Shown here one piece after another: positions 1 through 9,614 of a stretch of 64,000 nt of DNA (positions within the stretch are counted from its first letter, which is position 1; each line of letters opens with the position of its first letter). The notes under the pieces were generated by a model. That model saw only the letters and a program-made list of their open reading frames with translations. It searched no databases and was not told the origin of the DNA. Source of the DNA: Mesostigma viride. Its lineage: Eukaryota > Streptophyta > Mesostigmatophyceae > Mesostigmatales > Mesostigmataceae. A program made the position numbers and the translations under genes. The stretch spans positions 2,134,142 through 2,198,141 of the forward strand of contig RPFO01000310.1 of NCBI GenBank assembly GCA_009746045.1, in the 5' to 3' direction.

Positions 1-33
1 CACCAGAGCGCACTCCTTTCCTAAAACCAGGCG

Positions 34-716
34 CCGGACCAGGGGGGGTGGAAAAAAACAAGAAAATTTACATCATGCTGGATTCGAGTAGATCTCGCGA
101 AAACAAGCATGTTTGCCACTGGTCGCAACCCCAGGGGGTCTCTAGGTTGGAAGTTGCAGAGCCTCAAAAACCGTTAACTTAAAGGGTAGGTAGGTAGGTA
201 GGGTGGCGGGCTGATATGGTTTTTTTACAACAAAACACTTGGATTTTCTGCTAGCTCCCTGTATGGTCGGAATTTTGAAACGGTTTGACGGACAAACTGA
301 TAGCACTTGGCGAGTTGAACCCAAATCTGCAGTCAAAATTTTGGCAGGTACCATAGAGCCGGGGGGGGTTGCCCGCAAGATGGTGCTGCCCCTAGGCACG
401 GAAGTATGCTGCCGTCTGCCACCACTACAAGCCTTCGGCTATCCAGCGCCGTGCCGTGCTGAGTATCGCGTCGCGCGCCGGCCAACGACCCATTTAAGAA
501 AACCGGAATTTTCCCATACACCAATATGCTCAAACGGTAGAGCGGCTCGCGGAGCTGATCATTTTGCACCCTAGGTCGACCCCTATAACCCTTGGGACCT
601 CAGGGTTTTGCTAGGTATAGCGCCTAGGTGCTAGGTAGGTAGGGTCCAAGGGCCAACTTTTGGAAAATTTCAGCATGGTGTCTGATATTTTTGTTTTTTC
701 CACCCCCCCTGGCCGG
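34..716. mobile_element. TIR-bounded non-autonomous element (candidate)
   Basis: Imperfect inverted ends face each other. The left end at about 34-80 has CCAGGGGGGGTGG, then an A-rich run and CATGCTG. The right end at about 670-716 has the reverse complement in the same order. The interior holds GGTAGGTA runs and no convincing gene; the two overlapping ORFs near 240-570 look like chance. The arrangement suggests a MITE-like DNA element of about 680 bp. No target duplication was confirmed. Confidence 0.4.
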
Positions 717-1096
717 ACCGCCAAAAGGAGTTATTAGCTCCACAAAATTTTTCTTCGCGCCGCCCTAAAATTTTCGACTGGAGTACACTCCGTCGCAAAA
801 ATTCTGCCGCCGGACACATTTTTTCCCGTTTTTGGAGTCCGCTCCACGTTTGGAGGTGCCGCGCCTGAGTGTGCTGTTTTGGCTGGATGTCCCCCCTCCT
901 ATCGTTGGCGGTCCCCCGGGCCCCGGCGTCGTTGATGAGGAACAACATTCTCTGGTAAATATGGATAGCGGGCGGGGCGATCCCTTGTGTTATTTGGTGG
1001 CACCTGACCGGCCGCCATTTGTGCAATTGCCTGACTGCCTACTGAATTGTATCTTACAGTATACGAGTCAGGAGTCAGGACGTGACAGGACCAAGC

Positions 1097-1936
1097 ATGG
1101 CCGCGCCATTCCCAAACCAAATATTCTTGATCAACTTCGACCGCCATCAGCTGGAGCTCGTCATTTGCAAGGGATCGGACCGCACACAGTGCGACAATTG
1201 TTCGGAAGGTATCCCAGACGGAGCTCAAAAGTACCAATGCAGGCAATGCAACCACGACATTTGCATTGACTGTTTCACAAGCAAGGTAGAGCAGGACAAT
1301 GCAGCCAGTACGCCAAATCAAATATATGTGAATATCGACCGCCATCCGCTGCAGCTTGGCAAGACTGCATCGATCACGTGCACGTGCGACAAATGCTCTA
1401 AACGCATCCCAAATGGCGCTCAAAAGTACCAATGCAGGCAATGCGACAACGACGTTTGCATGGCGTGCTTCAGCAAAATACAGCAGGATACTGACGCTAA
1501 AAGCATCAAGAGCCTGGCAGGGGAGCTGGACAAGTCGGACCGCGCGCGTTTGAAGCAGCTGGTGGACGATCCCGAGCAACGAATCAGTCTAATCGAGAAA
1601 CTAACGGAGGCCTCAGGCGCAGTCGATGAACCGGCTGAGAAGGCCGCGTTTGAAATGGCCATTACCATGCTGAAGAACCCGAACATCAAAGGGGATCAAC
1701 TTGTAGCGGCCGTGGCGAAGCTGCCCGCCAAGCAGACTCTGGGGGAAGCCAAGACGGAGCTTGAAGAAGAAATTGCTGCGGAGATCGGTCTCGCCGACAT
1801 GGATCCCACAGGCGTGCTGTCGGCGGTCAGCCTTATCCGCGCGGTAGCCAAAGGCGACGTTGGCGCGGTTGCAGAAAGCGCAGCCAAGATTCTATTTGCA
1901 AAAGTCGTACTATCGGCGCTGTGTGCCGTTCAGTGA
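1097..1936 (+). CDS. Double ZZ-type zinc-finger protein
   Basis: A single-exon ORF of about 280 residues. I chose the first ATG, MAAPFPNQ; the frame is open from an upstream GTG at 1082. The N-terminal half is a tandem duplication of a module of about 58 residues. Each copy has a CDxC pair, a GAQKYQCRQC core and a C-x2-CF end, which is the ZZ-type zinc-finger pattern. ZZ domains usually bind protein partners or histone and N-degron tails. The C-terminal half is alanine- and lysine-rich, predicted helical, and matches nothing I recognise. The two modules are nearly identical in their second halves, so the duplication is recent or conserved. It is flanked by repeats and could be a host gene or the cargo of a mobile element. 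Confidence 0.6.
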   Translation: MAAPFPNQIFLINFDRHQLELVICKGSDRTQCDNCSEGIPDGAQKYQCRQCNHDICIDCFTSKVEQDNAASTPNQIYVNIDRHPLQLGKTASITCTCDKCSKRIPNGAQKYQCRQCDNDVCMACFSKIQQDTDAKSIKSLAGELDKSDRARLKQLVDDPEQRISLIEKLTEASGAVDEPAEKAAFEMAITMLKNPNIKGDQLVAAVAKLPAKQTLGEAKTELEEEIAAEIGLADMDPTGVLSAVSLIRAVAKGDVGAVAESAAKILFAKVVLSALCAVQ

Positions 1937-2363
1937 CCAGACGTGTTATATGTTTCAATTCCTTCACGATCATATGTTGCATTGAACCACCGTACATACA
2001 TACGGATTGTCCTCTCCTGATGTCGTCATGGCTGTGCACTAGACGTTGTATCAAGGAGACAAAATGCAGCGCAGGCCAGAGATAGGGAGAACCCGTTAGA
2101 TGGCCATATATTTGGCCTTGCTTGTGGGAGAGTGGCAATGTAGATAGGTTAAGGCGCCAATTTATGAGCACTAGTACAAGGAAAGGACATAAGGATAACA
2201 ACTAGCTACGTGACGAGCTACATCAAGAAGGACACAAGAGGATGGCGCTGAACTGTAAATGAACGCAATGAACTGTCGCAGCTAATATACTGCAGGTGGC
2301 CCGCCGGGCAGCAAGTGCAAGCCGAGACTGGGAAGAAAACCTGTCTCGGGCAGGAGTACGGAC

Positions 2364-2698
2364 GGACCCACCCACGAACAGGGACGACGAGAATGCAGTT
2401 ACGTATTATATCTCAATTTTGGATGCAATTGATTGGTCCTAATGTTGCGGGCCCGACCCTTGGAACGGGCGCAACAATGAAATAAATTGTGTATATTTGG
2501 CTTGTTGTCATAGTCCGCAGGAGGACCCACCCACGACAGGGACGGCGAGAGTGCAGTTACGTATTATTATATCTCGATTTTGGATGCAATCGATTGGTCA
2601 GGACTTTCGGTGCTATTAATGTTGCGGGCCCGACCCTTGGAACGGGCGCAACAATGAAATAAATTGTGTATATTTGGCTTGTTGTCATAGTCCGCAGG
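2364..2698 (+). repeat. Tandem direct duplication (2 copies)
   Basis: Two copies lie at 2364-2520 and 2523-2698. Both run from GGACCCACCCACG to TAGTCCGCAG and share the block GTTGCGGGCCCGACCC through ATAAATTGTGTATATTTGG. The second copy carries a small insertion around GGACTTTCGGTGCTATTA. The reverse-transcriptase ORF begins at the end of the second copy, so this may be promoter-like LINE sequence or the target of its insertion. Confidence 0.7.
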
Positions 2699-3955
2699 AC
2701 TTTGGGACTCATTTCGGGGCTGTTAATTTCGGAATTGTCCCTTGCATGGTCAGGACTTTTGCATGGAATTATGGTAGTTTATGCGATTCGGAGTGCTCTG
2801 GATCGAGTGCCACCTGCGTTTATTGCTGCCATTCGCCGACTGTATGAGGGCTCACAGGCAGTAGTGCGGACTGCGGAAGGCACCACACCACCATTCCCCC
2901 TTCACCACGGGGTGTGGCAAGGTTGTGTCCTGTCCCCATATCTGTTCATTATTGTCGTTGATCACGTCATGCGCCGGGCACGTGCGCGCTTTACTGCTCT
3001 TAAGGGGTTCGAGCCTGGCTTGGACATCCTTAACGACAGCGCGCACGGCGGGGTTAAACCTGGTTACCGCCTGGCCGACTTGATTTATGCGGATGACACC
3101 ACCCTCATCGCGCGCCCCGAGCACATTCAGGCCTGGCTGGACTGTCTGGGCTTGGAGGCGCGGGCGGTGCCCATGGGGTTGGAGATTAGTGTCAAAACTG
3201 AGGCTATGGTGATTGGGGCTTCCAGTCGCCCGCCGCTACCACGGCTGCTAGACGGGACGGAGGTCCCGTTTCGTGATCGCTTTAAACTGCTGGGAAGCAT
3301 GCTTCCTGACACCGCCGCCGATGTGGACACCCGCATCGGCCTGGCTTGGGCTCGGCATCGTTCGCTGAAAACCTACTGGCACTCGAAGGCCCTCGGCGAG
3401 CACCGCAAGCGCATGCTCCTCAAGGTCCTGGTCCTCACGGTGCTCACGTATGGCGCCGAGGCATGGACGCTCACGGACACGCTGGCGGCCAAGCTAAACG
3501 GCACGGTAACCAGGATGCTCCGTCAGGCCCTGAATGTAGGGTTTGACACGCATAGGTCTTTAGAATCTTTGTACCAGGGCATGCCTCACATTTCGGACGA
3601 GATTAGACAGCGTAGGATAGCATTCGTAGGACATCTTGCTCGCACCAGCCAGGTAGACACCGCCCTCGGTCTGGCCGGCCCACAGCGGCTTGGCCAGCCA
3701 GGACGGCATATCCTGACCTGGCCTGGCCCTAAGGACATTCCTAAGAAGGTAGGCAAACATGTAATGACCTACCCACAGCAGTTGATGGCTGACCTAGTGG
3801 TCCCAGCGCAGTTTGAAAATCGCATTCACTCCCTCTCTCTTGCTTGGACTGCTATGCAGGACAAGAGGAGGTGGAAAACCATTGTCCAGGCTCATACGCC
3901 CGCCCCTGTGGGCAAGCCCCCTCCTCCCAAGCAGAAGGGGCGCTTTGCTGAGTAG
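2666..3955 (+). pseudogene. LINE (non-LTR) reverse transcriptase, 5'-truncated
   Basis: An open frame of 429 codons encodes the second half of a non-LTR reverse transcriptase. The GVWQGCVLSPYLF block and the catalytic YADD (in LIYADDTTLI) are present. They are followed by the thumb/connection region with LLGSML and LTVLTYGAEAW, and by the RQRRIAFVGHLAR motif typical of LINE ORF2 C-termini. The fingers, the first palm motif and any endonuclease are absent, so the copy is 5'-truncated. The first 30 or so residues look like read-in from the upstream duplication. The copy is dead as an autonomous element, but the remaining frame has no stops, which suggests a fairly recent insertion. Confidence 0.8.
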
Positions 3956-4100
3956 AATAAGTAGGGCTTTCTAGATTAGATTAGCTTAGCTAGAGCCTAG
4001 ATTAGTTCGGTTTCGCGGCTTTGCCCCCCCCTCCATCCATCCACGGGAATATGTGCTACATGATCTCCCAACGGAGTCATGTTATTTAATTTTTTTTATG
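3956..4100 (+). mobile_element. LINE 3' UTR/tail (family 1)
   Basis: This follows the RT stop directly. It ends in GTGCTACATG, a CTCCC-AAC-GGAG hairpin and ATGTTATTTAATT. The same 3' end occurs at about 40320-40380, which marks it as the 3' end of this LINE family. Confidence 0.55.
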
Positions 4101-4640
4101 CGATTCGGACTAAATACTTTGGGGCCTAGGTTGAAGCATAAGGTCCACTAGGTGCCAGTGCAGTCGCGCCGTGCTGCGTACTTTATAGGCACTGGTTGAG
4201 ATCTTGTACTCAATGATGCGTGGATTCTGTAGGCGCTCGGGTCGATGTCGACCCGAGGATCTTGTGTGGACTGTTTCGGAATTCTCTGGATCTATAAATT
4301 CTCTGGATATATAACTAACTCTATCTATGTAGAATGGTCTCCAAGCTTTTTCTATGTCTCCTGCCGGATGCTTGATGGCTCACTAGCTTATTGCGAAAGA
4401 TCACTTCTTCGGTGCATCTGCAACAGGCATTCAGCGGATGACACATCCACATCGCAACTATAGCAAGCTTCAAATTAGTACAACATTTAAGTGACACAAC
4501 AGGTAAGGAAACCCATGGATTAATTAAGCGAGCAAGCCAATCACGGCTGATTAAATTGATTCACCAAGCAAGCATGCAAGGAAGCAAGGCCGGACTAACC
4601 GAGGAAGCAAGGGACAAATGGAATGCAGCAAGCAACCACA
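4101..4640. other. No gene recognised
   Basis: The sequence between the two LINE 3' ends has no credible coding frame. A short ORF at 4245-4463 has no recognisable motifs and is probably chance. Confidence 0.5.
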
Positions 4641-4642
4641 CG

Positions 4643-5030
4643 AGGCAGCCATGCCTAGAATGTTGCCTAGCTGTGCCAACACACCTAGTCACGTGCCGCC
4701 AACGCACGGTACACAACCAGCCATAGCCTTAGCCTAGTCCTAGTACAGCCATGCTACGCCCTGCATGGCTATGTTCAGATTACTTGCCCACGCTCCTTGC
4801 TATGATATGCTCACATGGGTCTTATTGCACCCACAGACTGCCGGATCGTTAGCGTGTCCGTTTAGCTAGCGCGCCCGAATGCAGCTGGGGCATGCCTTTG
4901 GCATGAAGGAGACTGGGGGTCTCTGCCCTTTCTCCTGTAGTAGTGCACACACAGGGATTAAAAGCACTTCGGTGCTCCGTGACTCCCCAACGGGAGCACG
5001 AGTTTAATTGATTAATTAATTACCCACGCG
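4643..5030 (+). mobile_element. LINE 3' end with AATT tail (family 2)
   Basis: About 385 bp match 38988-39372 closely, from GAGGCAGCCATGCC to the hairpin GTGCTCC...CTCCCCAACGGGAGCAC. The copy ends in a (TTAA/AATT)n tail. Further partial copies of the end lie at 40480-40685 and, more divergent, at 41805-41940. It carries no coding capacity. Confidence 0.75.
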
Positions 5031-5099
5031 AGGCAGCAACTTAGGACTAATAAACAAGTTAGTTGTCTATAGCTGTCTGGGGTCTGTTTCAATTCATGA

Positions 5100-6640
5100 A
5101 GTTCTCTAGCATGCAGGGAAGCAACGGCCTAACCAAGTAGGCAAGGTCGTATCAAAGGAAGCAAGGGACTAATTATATTCAGCAACTGCAAGCGTGCAAG
5201 GAAGAGTGGCTTACAAAGGATTCAAGCATGGGAATAACCAAGGAAGCAAGGGACTAATTAATAAAATTCAGCAAGCAAGCGTACATGAGCGCAAGGAAGA
5301 GAGTGGCTAACAAAGGAAGCAGGGCCTAACAAACTTGGTCAAGCAAGGGCCTAACAAAGGAAGCAGCAAGGGACTAATTAGATTTGAATCTAATGAACAG
5401 CAAGCAAGCAATTGCAAGCATGCAAGGAAGAGTGGCTAACCAAGGAATCAAGGAAGTCACCAACAAAGGAAGCAAGGGCCTAATTATAAACAAGGAAGCA
5501 AGGGACTAATTAGATTCAGCAAGCAAGCAATTGCAAGCATGCAAGGAAGAGGGGCTAACAAAGGTCAAGCACTTGAGGGCCTAACAAAGGAAGCAAGGGA
5601 CGAATTAAATTCAGCAAGCAAGCGTACATGCGCGCAAGGAAGAGACTGGCTGACAAAGGAAGCAAGGGCCCGACAAAGGAAGCAAGGGACTAATTAAATT
5701 CAGCAAGCAAGCAATTGCAAGCATGCAAGGAAGAGAGTGGCTAACCAAGGAAGCAAGGGAGTCTAACAAAGGAAGCAAGGGCCTAATTATAACCAAATTA
5801 GCCTAATTATAACCAAGGGCCTAATTAATTAATAATTAATTAATTATAACCAAGGAAGCAAGGGACTAATTAAATTCAGCAAGCAAGCAATTGCAAGCAT
5901 GCAAGGAAGAGTGGCTAACAAAGGAAGCAAGGGCCTATATAACAAAGGAACTTTTAACATTTTTTTAAAAATTTATTTTTATATTTTATTTTATTTATTT
6001 CTTTTTTTTAGCAAGGGACTACTTAGATTCAGCAAGCAAGCAATTGCAAGCATGCAAGGAAGAGGGGCTAACAAAGGAAGCAACGGCCCAACAAAGGTCG
6101 AAGCGGGACAAATTAAATTCAGCAAGCAAGCGTACATGCGCGCAAGGAAGAGAGTGGCTAACCAAGGAAGCAAGGGACTAACAAAGGAATCAGGGGACTG
6201 ATTCCATCCAGCAAATGGTCAAGCATGCAGGGAAGGAACGGCCTGACCAAGTATGCAAGGTCATATCAAAGGTCCAAGCAAGGCACTAATTGAATTCAGC
6301 AAGCATGCAAGGAAGAGTGGCGCTTCCAAAGGAAGCATGGGACTAATTACCAAGGAAGCAAGGGACTAATTACATTCAGGAAGCACGCATCCAAGGAAGC
6401 AAGGGAATAAAGCAAGGAACTAATCAAATTCAGCAAGCGACTATACGAAGCAAGGGCCTAATCAAGGAAGAAAGCAACCACGCAAAGAAGCAAGCATGCA
6501 AAGACGGAAACAAGCATGCAACTAGGAAGCAAGGGATTTATCAAACTCAGCAAGCAAGCAAGCAAGCATGCAAGGAAGCAAGGAGCAAGTGAGGGACCAA
6601 GGGACAAATTAACTTTATGACACTTAAAACCACGCAGATC
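5100..6640 (+). repeat. Degenerate minisatellite, AAGCAAGG-rich
   Basis: Irregular tandem units have cores such as AAGGAAGCAAGGGACTAATT and CAGCAAGCAAGC, repeated for about 1.5 kb with insertions of AATTAATT and an AT-rich block near 5955-6010. The ORFs crossing it on either strand are low-complexity artefacts. Confidence 0.85.
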
Positions 6641-7147
6641 AAGGGACAACCTCATGACAGCAGAGAAGATAACACTGAGCCGTCCCCCCTGTTGCAATTG
6701 AAAAGGGGATCGAGAAAGAATAGTGGTGATGTGAGGAATGAATTCCAGTGCAAAATTAAGGAAATAACTTCAATAACAAAGCTAGTAAGTAGGTAAGGTA
6801 ATTAAAGAGTAGGTAGCAAACTGATGACAACATGCACATACTCACGCATGGACCAACCAAGTTAGTATCTAATCAACTATGTTGTGGCTTATGAGCAAGC
6901 ACCATGAAACATTTGACCTTACTGGCTTCATCAGAACACGTCTAGATGCCTTTCCTTTCCAAAGATAGCCGCAATTGACGCTTGGGGCCTGCATGGGATT
7001 CAGGTCTGCATGGACGTGCTTTGACAACAAACGGGCACGCACGCACGAAAATGCCCAAGGACGGTACTTCATGATGGTCATCTTCATGAAATTTATACCA
7101 CGCATATAAGAAGAAAAGAAATCAAGAAATCAGAGTTCATGCTATAC
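6641..7147. other. Left flank of the provirus, no gene seen
   Basis: No supported coding frame. The sequence ends at the AATT run where the viral terminal repeat begins. Confidence 0.5.
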
Positions 7148-7872
7148 TAATTAATTAATTAATTATCTTCCATCATCATTCCGTCATCATTCCGTCATCG
7201 CGACTAGCAAATGTGCACCACCCTTATGCTGGCATCTGCCACCCCTATAGTGACCCTATAGTGACCGCGGCCTAGGATGGGGTCTCACCCTAGCTAAAAC
7301 TTAAACCCTGAACCCAAACCCGTCTCCAGACTTTCCTTGACCCCATGGCATATGGGGGCACTGCTCACCAGGGTTGTGACATTTAGGCTGGCATCTGTCA
7401 CCGCCCCCCGGCAGTTGTGATGGTGTGTTGGGGTGTGAGAGTGATGGCGAAAAATTGCACGTACTTACTCTTAAGAGAAAGAACGCCCAATTTTTCGCCA
7501 CCCTGCCACCCCTTGGCGCGGGTCATAGGAGGTGTTTGTCAAGGTGTGAGAGTGATGGCGAAAAATTGCACGTACTTACTCTATATATAAAGAACGCCCA
7601 ATTTTTCGCCACCCTGCCACCCCTTGGCGCGGGTCATAGGAGGTGTTTGTCAAGGTGTGAGAGTGATGGCGAAAAATTGCACGTACTTACTCTATATATA
7701 AAGAACGCCCAATTTTTCGCCACCTCCCCCCACTGGCCGGCGCCGGGGTTGGCGTGAGTTGTTGGATGTGGCGAAAAATTGCACGTACTTACTCTATATA
7801 TAAAGAACGCCCAATTTTTCGCCATGTCCTCGCACGGTGAGGGAGGCGGCGAGGGCCGCGCGGCGGGGTGTG
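7148..7872 (+). repeat. Left terminal inverted repeat of the PLV
   Basis: It is the reverse complement of 26919-27643. The outer edge is TAATTAATTAATTAATTATC and the inner edge is GCGGCGGGGTGTG, after which the two sides diverge. The inner part holds four hairpin modules. Confidence 0.93.
7445..7824 (+). promoter_or_regulatory. Four inverted-arm modules, origin-like (left TIR)
   Basis: The 56 bp modules lie at 7445-7500, 7556-7611, 7667-7722 and 7769-7824. Each starts TGGCGAAAAATTG and ends with its exact inverse CAATTTTTCGCCA. Three have the core ACTCTATATATAAAG; the outermost has ACTCTTAAGAGAAAG instead. Spacing between the first three is 111 bp. Arms around an AT-rich core resemble the layout of herpesvirus-type origins. 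The role is inferred from that layout and from the helicase this element encodes. Promoter, packaging or telomere-like end functions are alternatives. Confidence 0.5.
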
Positions 7873-8138
7873 CAGAGTGTTAGGGATATATTACTCTGAA
7901 AACTCATACGACCTATGCAAGAATCCCATACGACCCGTGTCGATGCATGAGAGGTTTACTCGTTTAACCCATAGTTAGAACTGCATTTCGAGACGAATGA
8001 AAATTGTTTTTCAGCATGCATTGACGCGTTGTATACTGCATAAACGAATTCATTAAAATTTATATCACGTCCACATTCGTTATCAGCTCAACAAGAGCGA
8101 AATGGCAAGCTCGTTGCCGTCGTCAACAAGACGACACT

Positions 8139-8714
8139 CTACTCCTTGTCCTTAGAGTTTCCAGTCTGGCTCTTCACAACGTTCGAGCCGGTCTTCCTCT
8201 TGTAGACATGGCCGTGGGAGTTTGACGCTTCCTCGCGGCTCCTCTTCCTGCCATGGGAAGTGGCGGTCTTTGCGTCCTCGAACCCCTTCTTTGCCTCCTC
8301 CCATGCCTTGTAGAGGGTAACAGGGGCAATTCCTGGCTGGCGTTTGGACTTGGAGAAGCCATCGACGAATTCGTCGACCATCTTAACGCATCCGTCGGCT
8401 TGGTCGAGGCGAATCCACTCACATCGGTCCTCGACCTTCCTCGGCCTTGCCGCGTTCCTCTCGTAGACCCACTCGACGCAAATTTTGGGCGTCTTGCGGT
8501 CGACATCGTCATATCCAGCGTCGTGAATCTTGAAAACCTCGCAGGTAGGTCCGGTGCCTCCAACAGCACCGGGTGCCCCGGACAAAAGGGAGACCTGATG
8601 CGTCAGGTATACGAGCTGGTCCGATATCTTTGTCTGGCCGTCCTCGAGACCATCGAGGTATTTTCCAAGCGTGGCGAGCGCCTTCTCGCAGGGCCCTGCG
8701 TTTCGGGAAGCCAT
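8139..8714 (-). CDS. PLV protein of unknown function, basic C-terminal tail
   Basis: 191 residues from ATG at 8714. The N-terminal part is mixed and the middle is rich in charged and aromatic residues (EWVYERN, CEWIRLDQADG). The C-terminal 45 residues are Lys/Arg/Ser-rich, with GRKRSREE and KRKTG resembling nuclear-localisation or nucleic-acid-binding tails. It is the last gene of the leftward arm. No TCTA motif is seen just upstream. I do not recognise a family. Confidence 0.65.
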   Translation of the reverse strand: MASRNAGPCEKALATLGKYLDGLEDGQTKISDQLVYLTHQVSLLSGAPGAVGGTGPTCEVFKIHDAGYDDVDRKTPKICVEWVYERNAARPRKVEDRCEWIRLDQADGCVKMVDEFVDGFSKSKRQPGIAPVTLYKAWEEAKKGFEDAKTATSHGRKRSREEASNSHGHVYKRKTGSNVVKSQTGNSKDKE

Positions 8715-9063
8715 GGCTACCGGCAGAGGGCTTGCAACGTGAGATGCGTGCCCTGCACGTGATTTTGCCTATTTGTGCACCGTGTGCAAAGGTCCGTTAC
8801 GTCTGCTGGCACGGCCTGGACAGGGCGCGAAGGTGGCGAGACTTGCACAAGTGTCGAACTTGTCTAAAATTTGCAATGATGCAAGTCCAGAGTGGCCTCT
8901 ACCACGTGGCGAGTTCTGGGACGTGAATTCAGGTAAACGGACTCGTAAGCTCGCGCGTACTCGGGGTCGTTTCTCATACGCCTGAACGAATTCTCCAAGG
9001 TGTCCACCAATGTGAATTTTCCAAGGCATCCACCCATACATATTGTCGTATAATGCACAGAAA
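8715..9063. other. PLV intergenic stretch
   Basis: No convincing gene. The ORFs here on both strands overlap each other and lack motifs. Confidence 0.4.
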
Positions 9064-9576
9064 TTACTTACCGTGACATTTGCATTTAGTAAAACCTCGC
9101 ACCCTCTCAAATTGTAACACGCAGACGAAAGATTCATATGCAGCAACGTTTTGATATTCCGTGTCTCCTACGTCCCTATCTATGTGGGCCAACCTTATCT
9201 CCAGAATGCCTCCGTTCCTAAAGAGATGTGGATTCCTCAAATTGAAATATGCGTGATCATTGATCAAAGAATAGTCGAAAGTGGTCGTGGTTGCTGTTGC
9301 TTTTTTGCATATTTCTGATCCCAGCACAACCCCCTGGTCCAAATTGTGCTCACCACCCAAGAAACTAGGGGATACCAAGCCAATGAGCACATGTGGGGGG
9401 GTGCTTTCGATCCCCGCAATGGATGCAAAGTGAAGCCCGCCTCTCCAATCCCCGTCGATGATGGGAGCACTCGGATCTGGCTTAATTTTAAAACGAAATG
9501 CCGCGTTCTCGACGTCACTGTCACTCGATGAGGCCTCGCTGTCAAGTACTATCTGGTAATAATTTGGATAGTCCAT
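9064..9576 (-). CDS. PLV protein of unknown function (possible minor structural protein)
   Basis: 170 residues from ATG at 9576. It starts MDYPNYYQIVLDSE, then an acidic serine-rich stretch (SEASSSDSDVENAA). A predicted beta-rich body with many hydrophobic/polar alternations follows. It sits between two structural genes in the same orientation, and an AT-rich TCTA motif (9594-9597) lies 17 bp upstream. A virion role is inferred from context only. Confidence 0.6.
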   Translation of the reverse strand: MDYPNYYQIVLDSEASSSDSDVENAAFRFKIKPDPSAPIIDGDWRGGLHFASIAGIESTPPHVLIGLVSPSFLGGEHNLDQGVVLGSEICKKATATTTTFDYSLINDHAYFNLRNPHLFRNGGILEIRLAHIDRDVGDTEYQNVAAYESFVCVLQFERVRGFTKCKCHGK

Positions 9577-9614
9577 TGCTTACATGATATGGATAGATAT
9601 TTAGTTATAGAGGC

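Noticed and set aside
7425-7825. ORFs of 60-110 codons in both TIRs (also 26966-27366)
   Set aside because: They arise from the 111 bp hairpin-module repeat and occur on both strands; no protein-like composition.
8769-9146. 125-codon minus-strand ORF between two PLV genes
   Set aside because: Overlaps the 170-residue gene in another frame, no ATG context or motif, and three competing ORFs.
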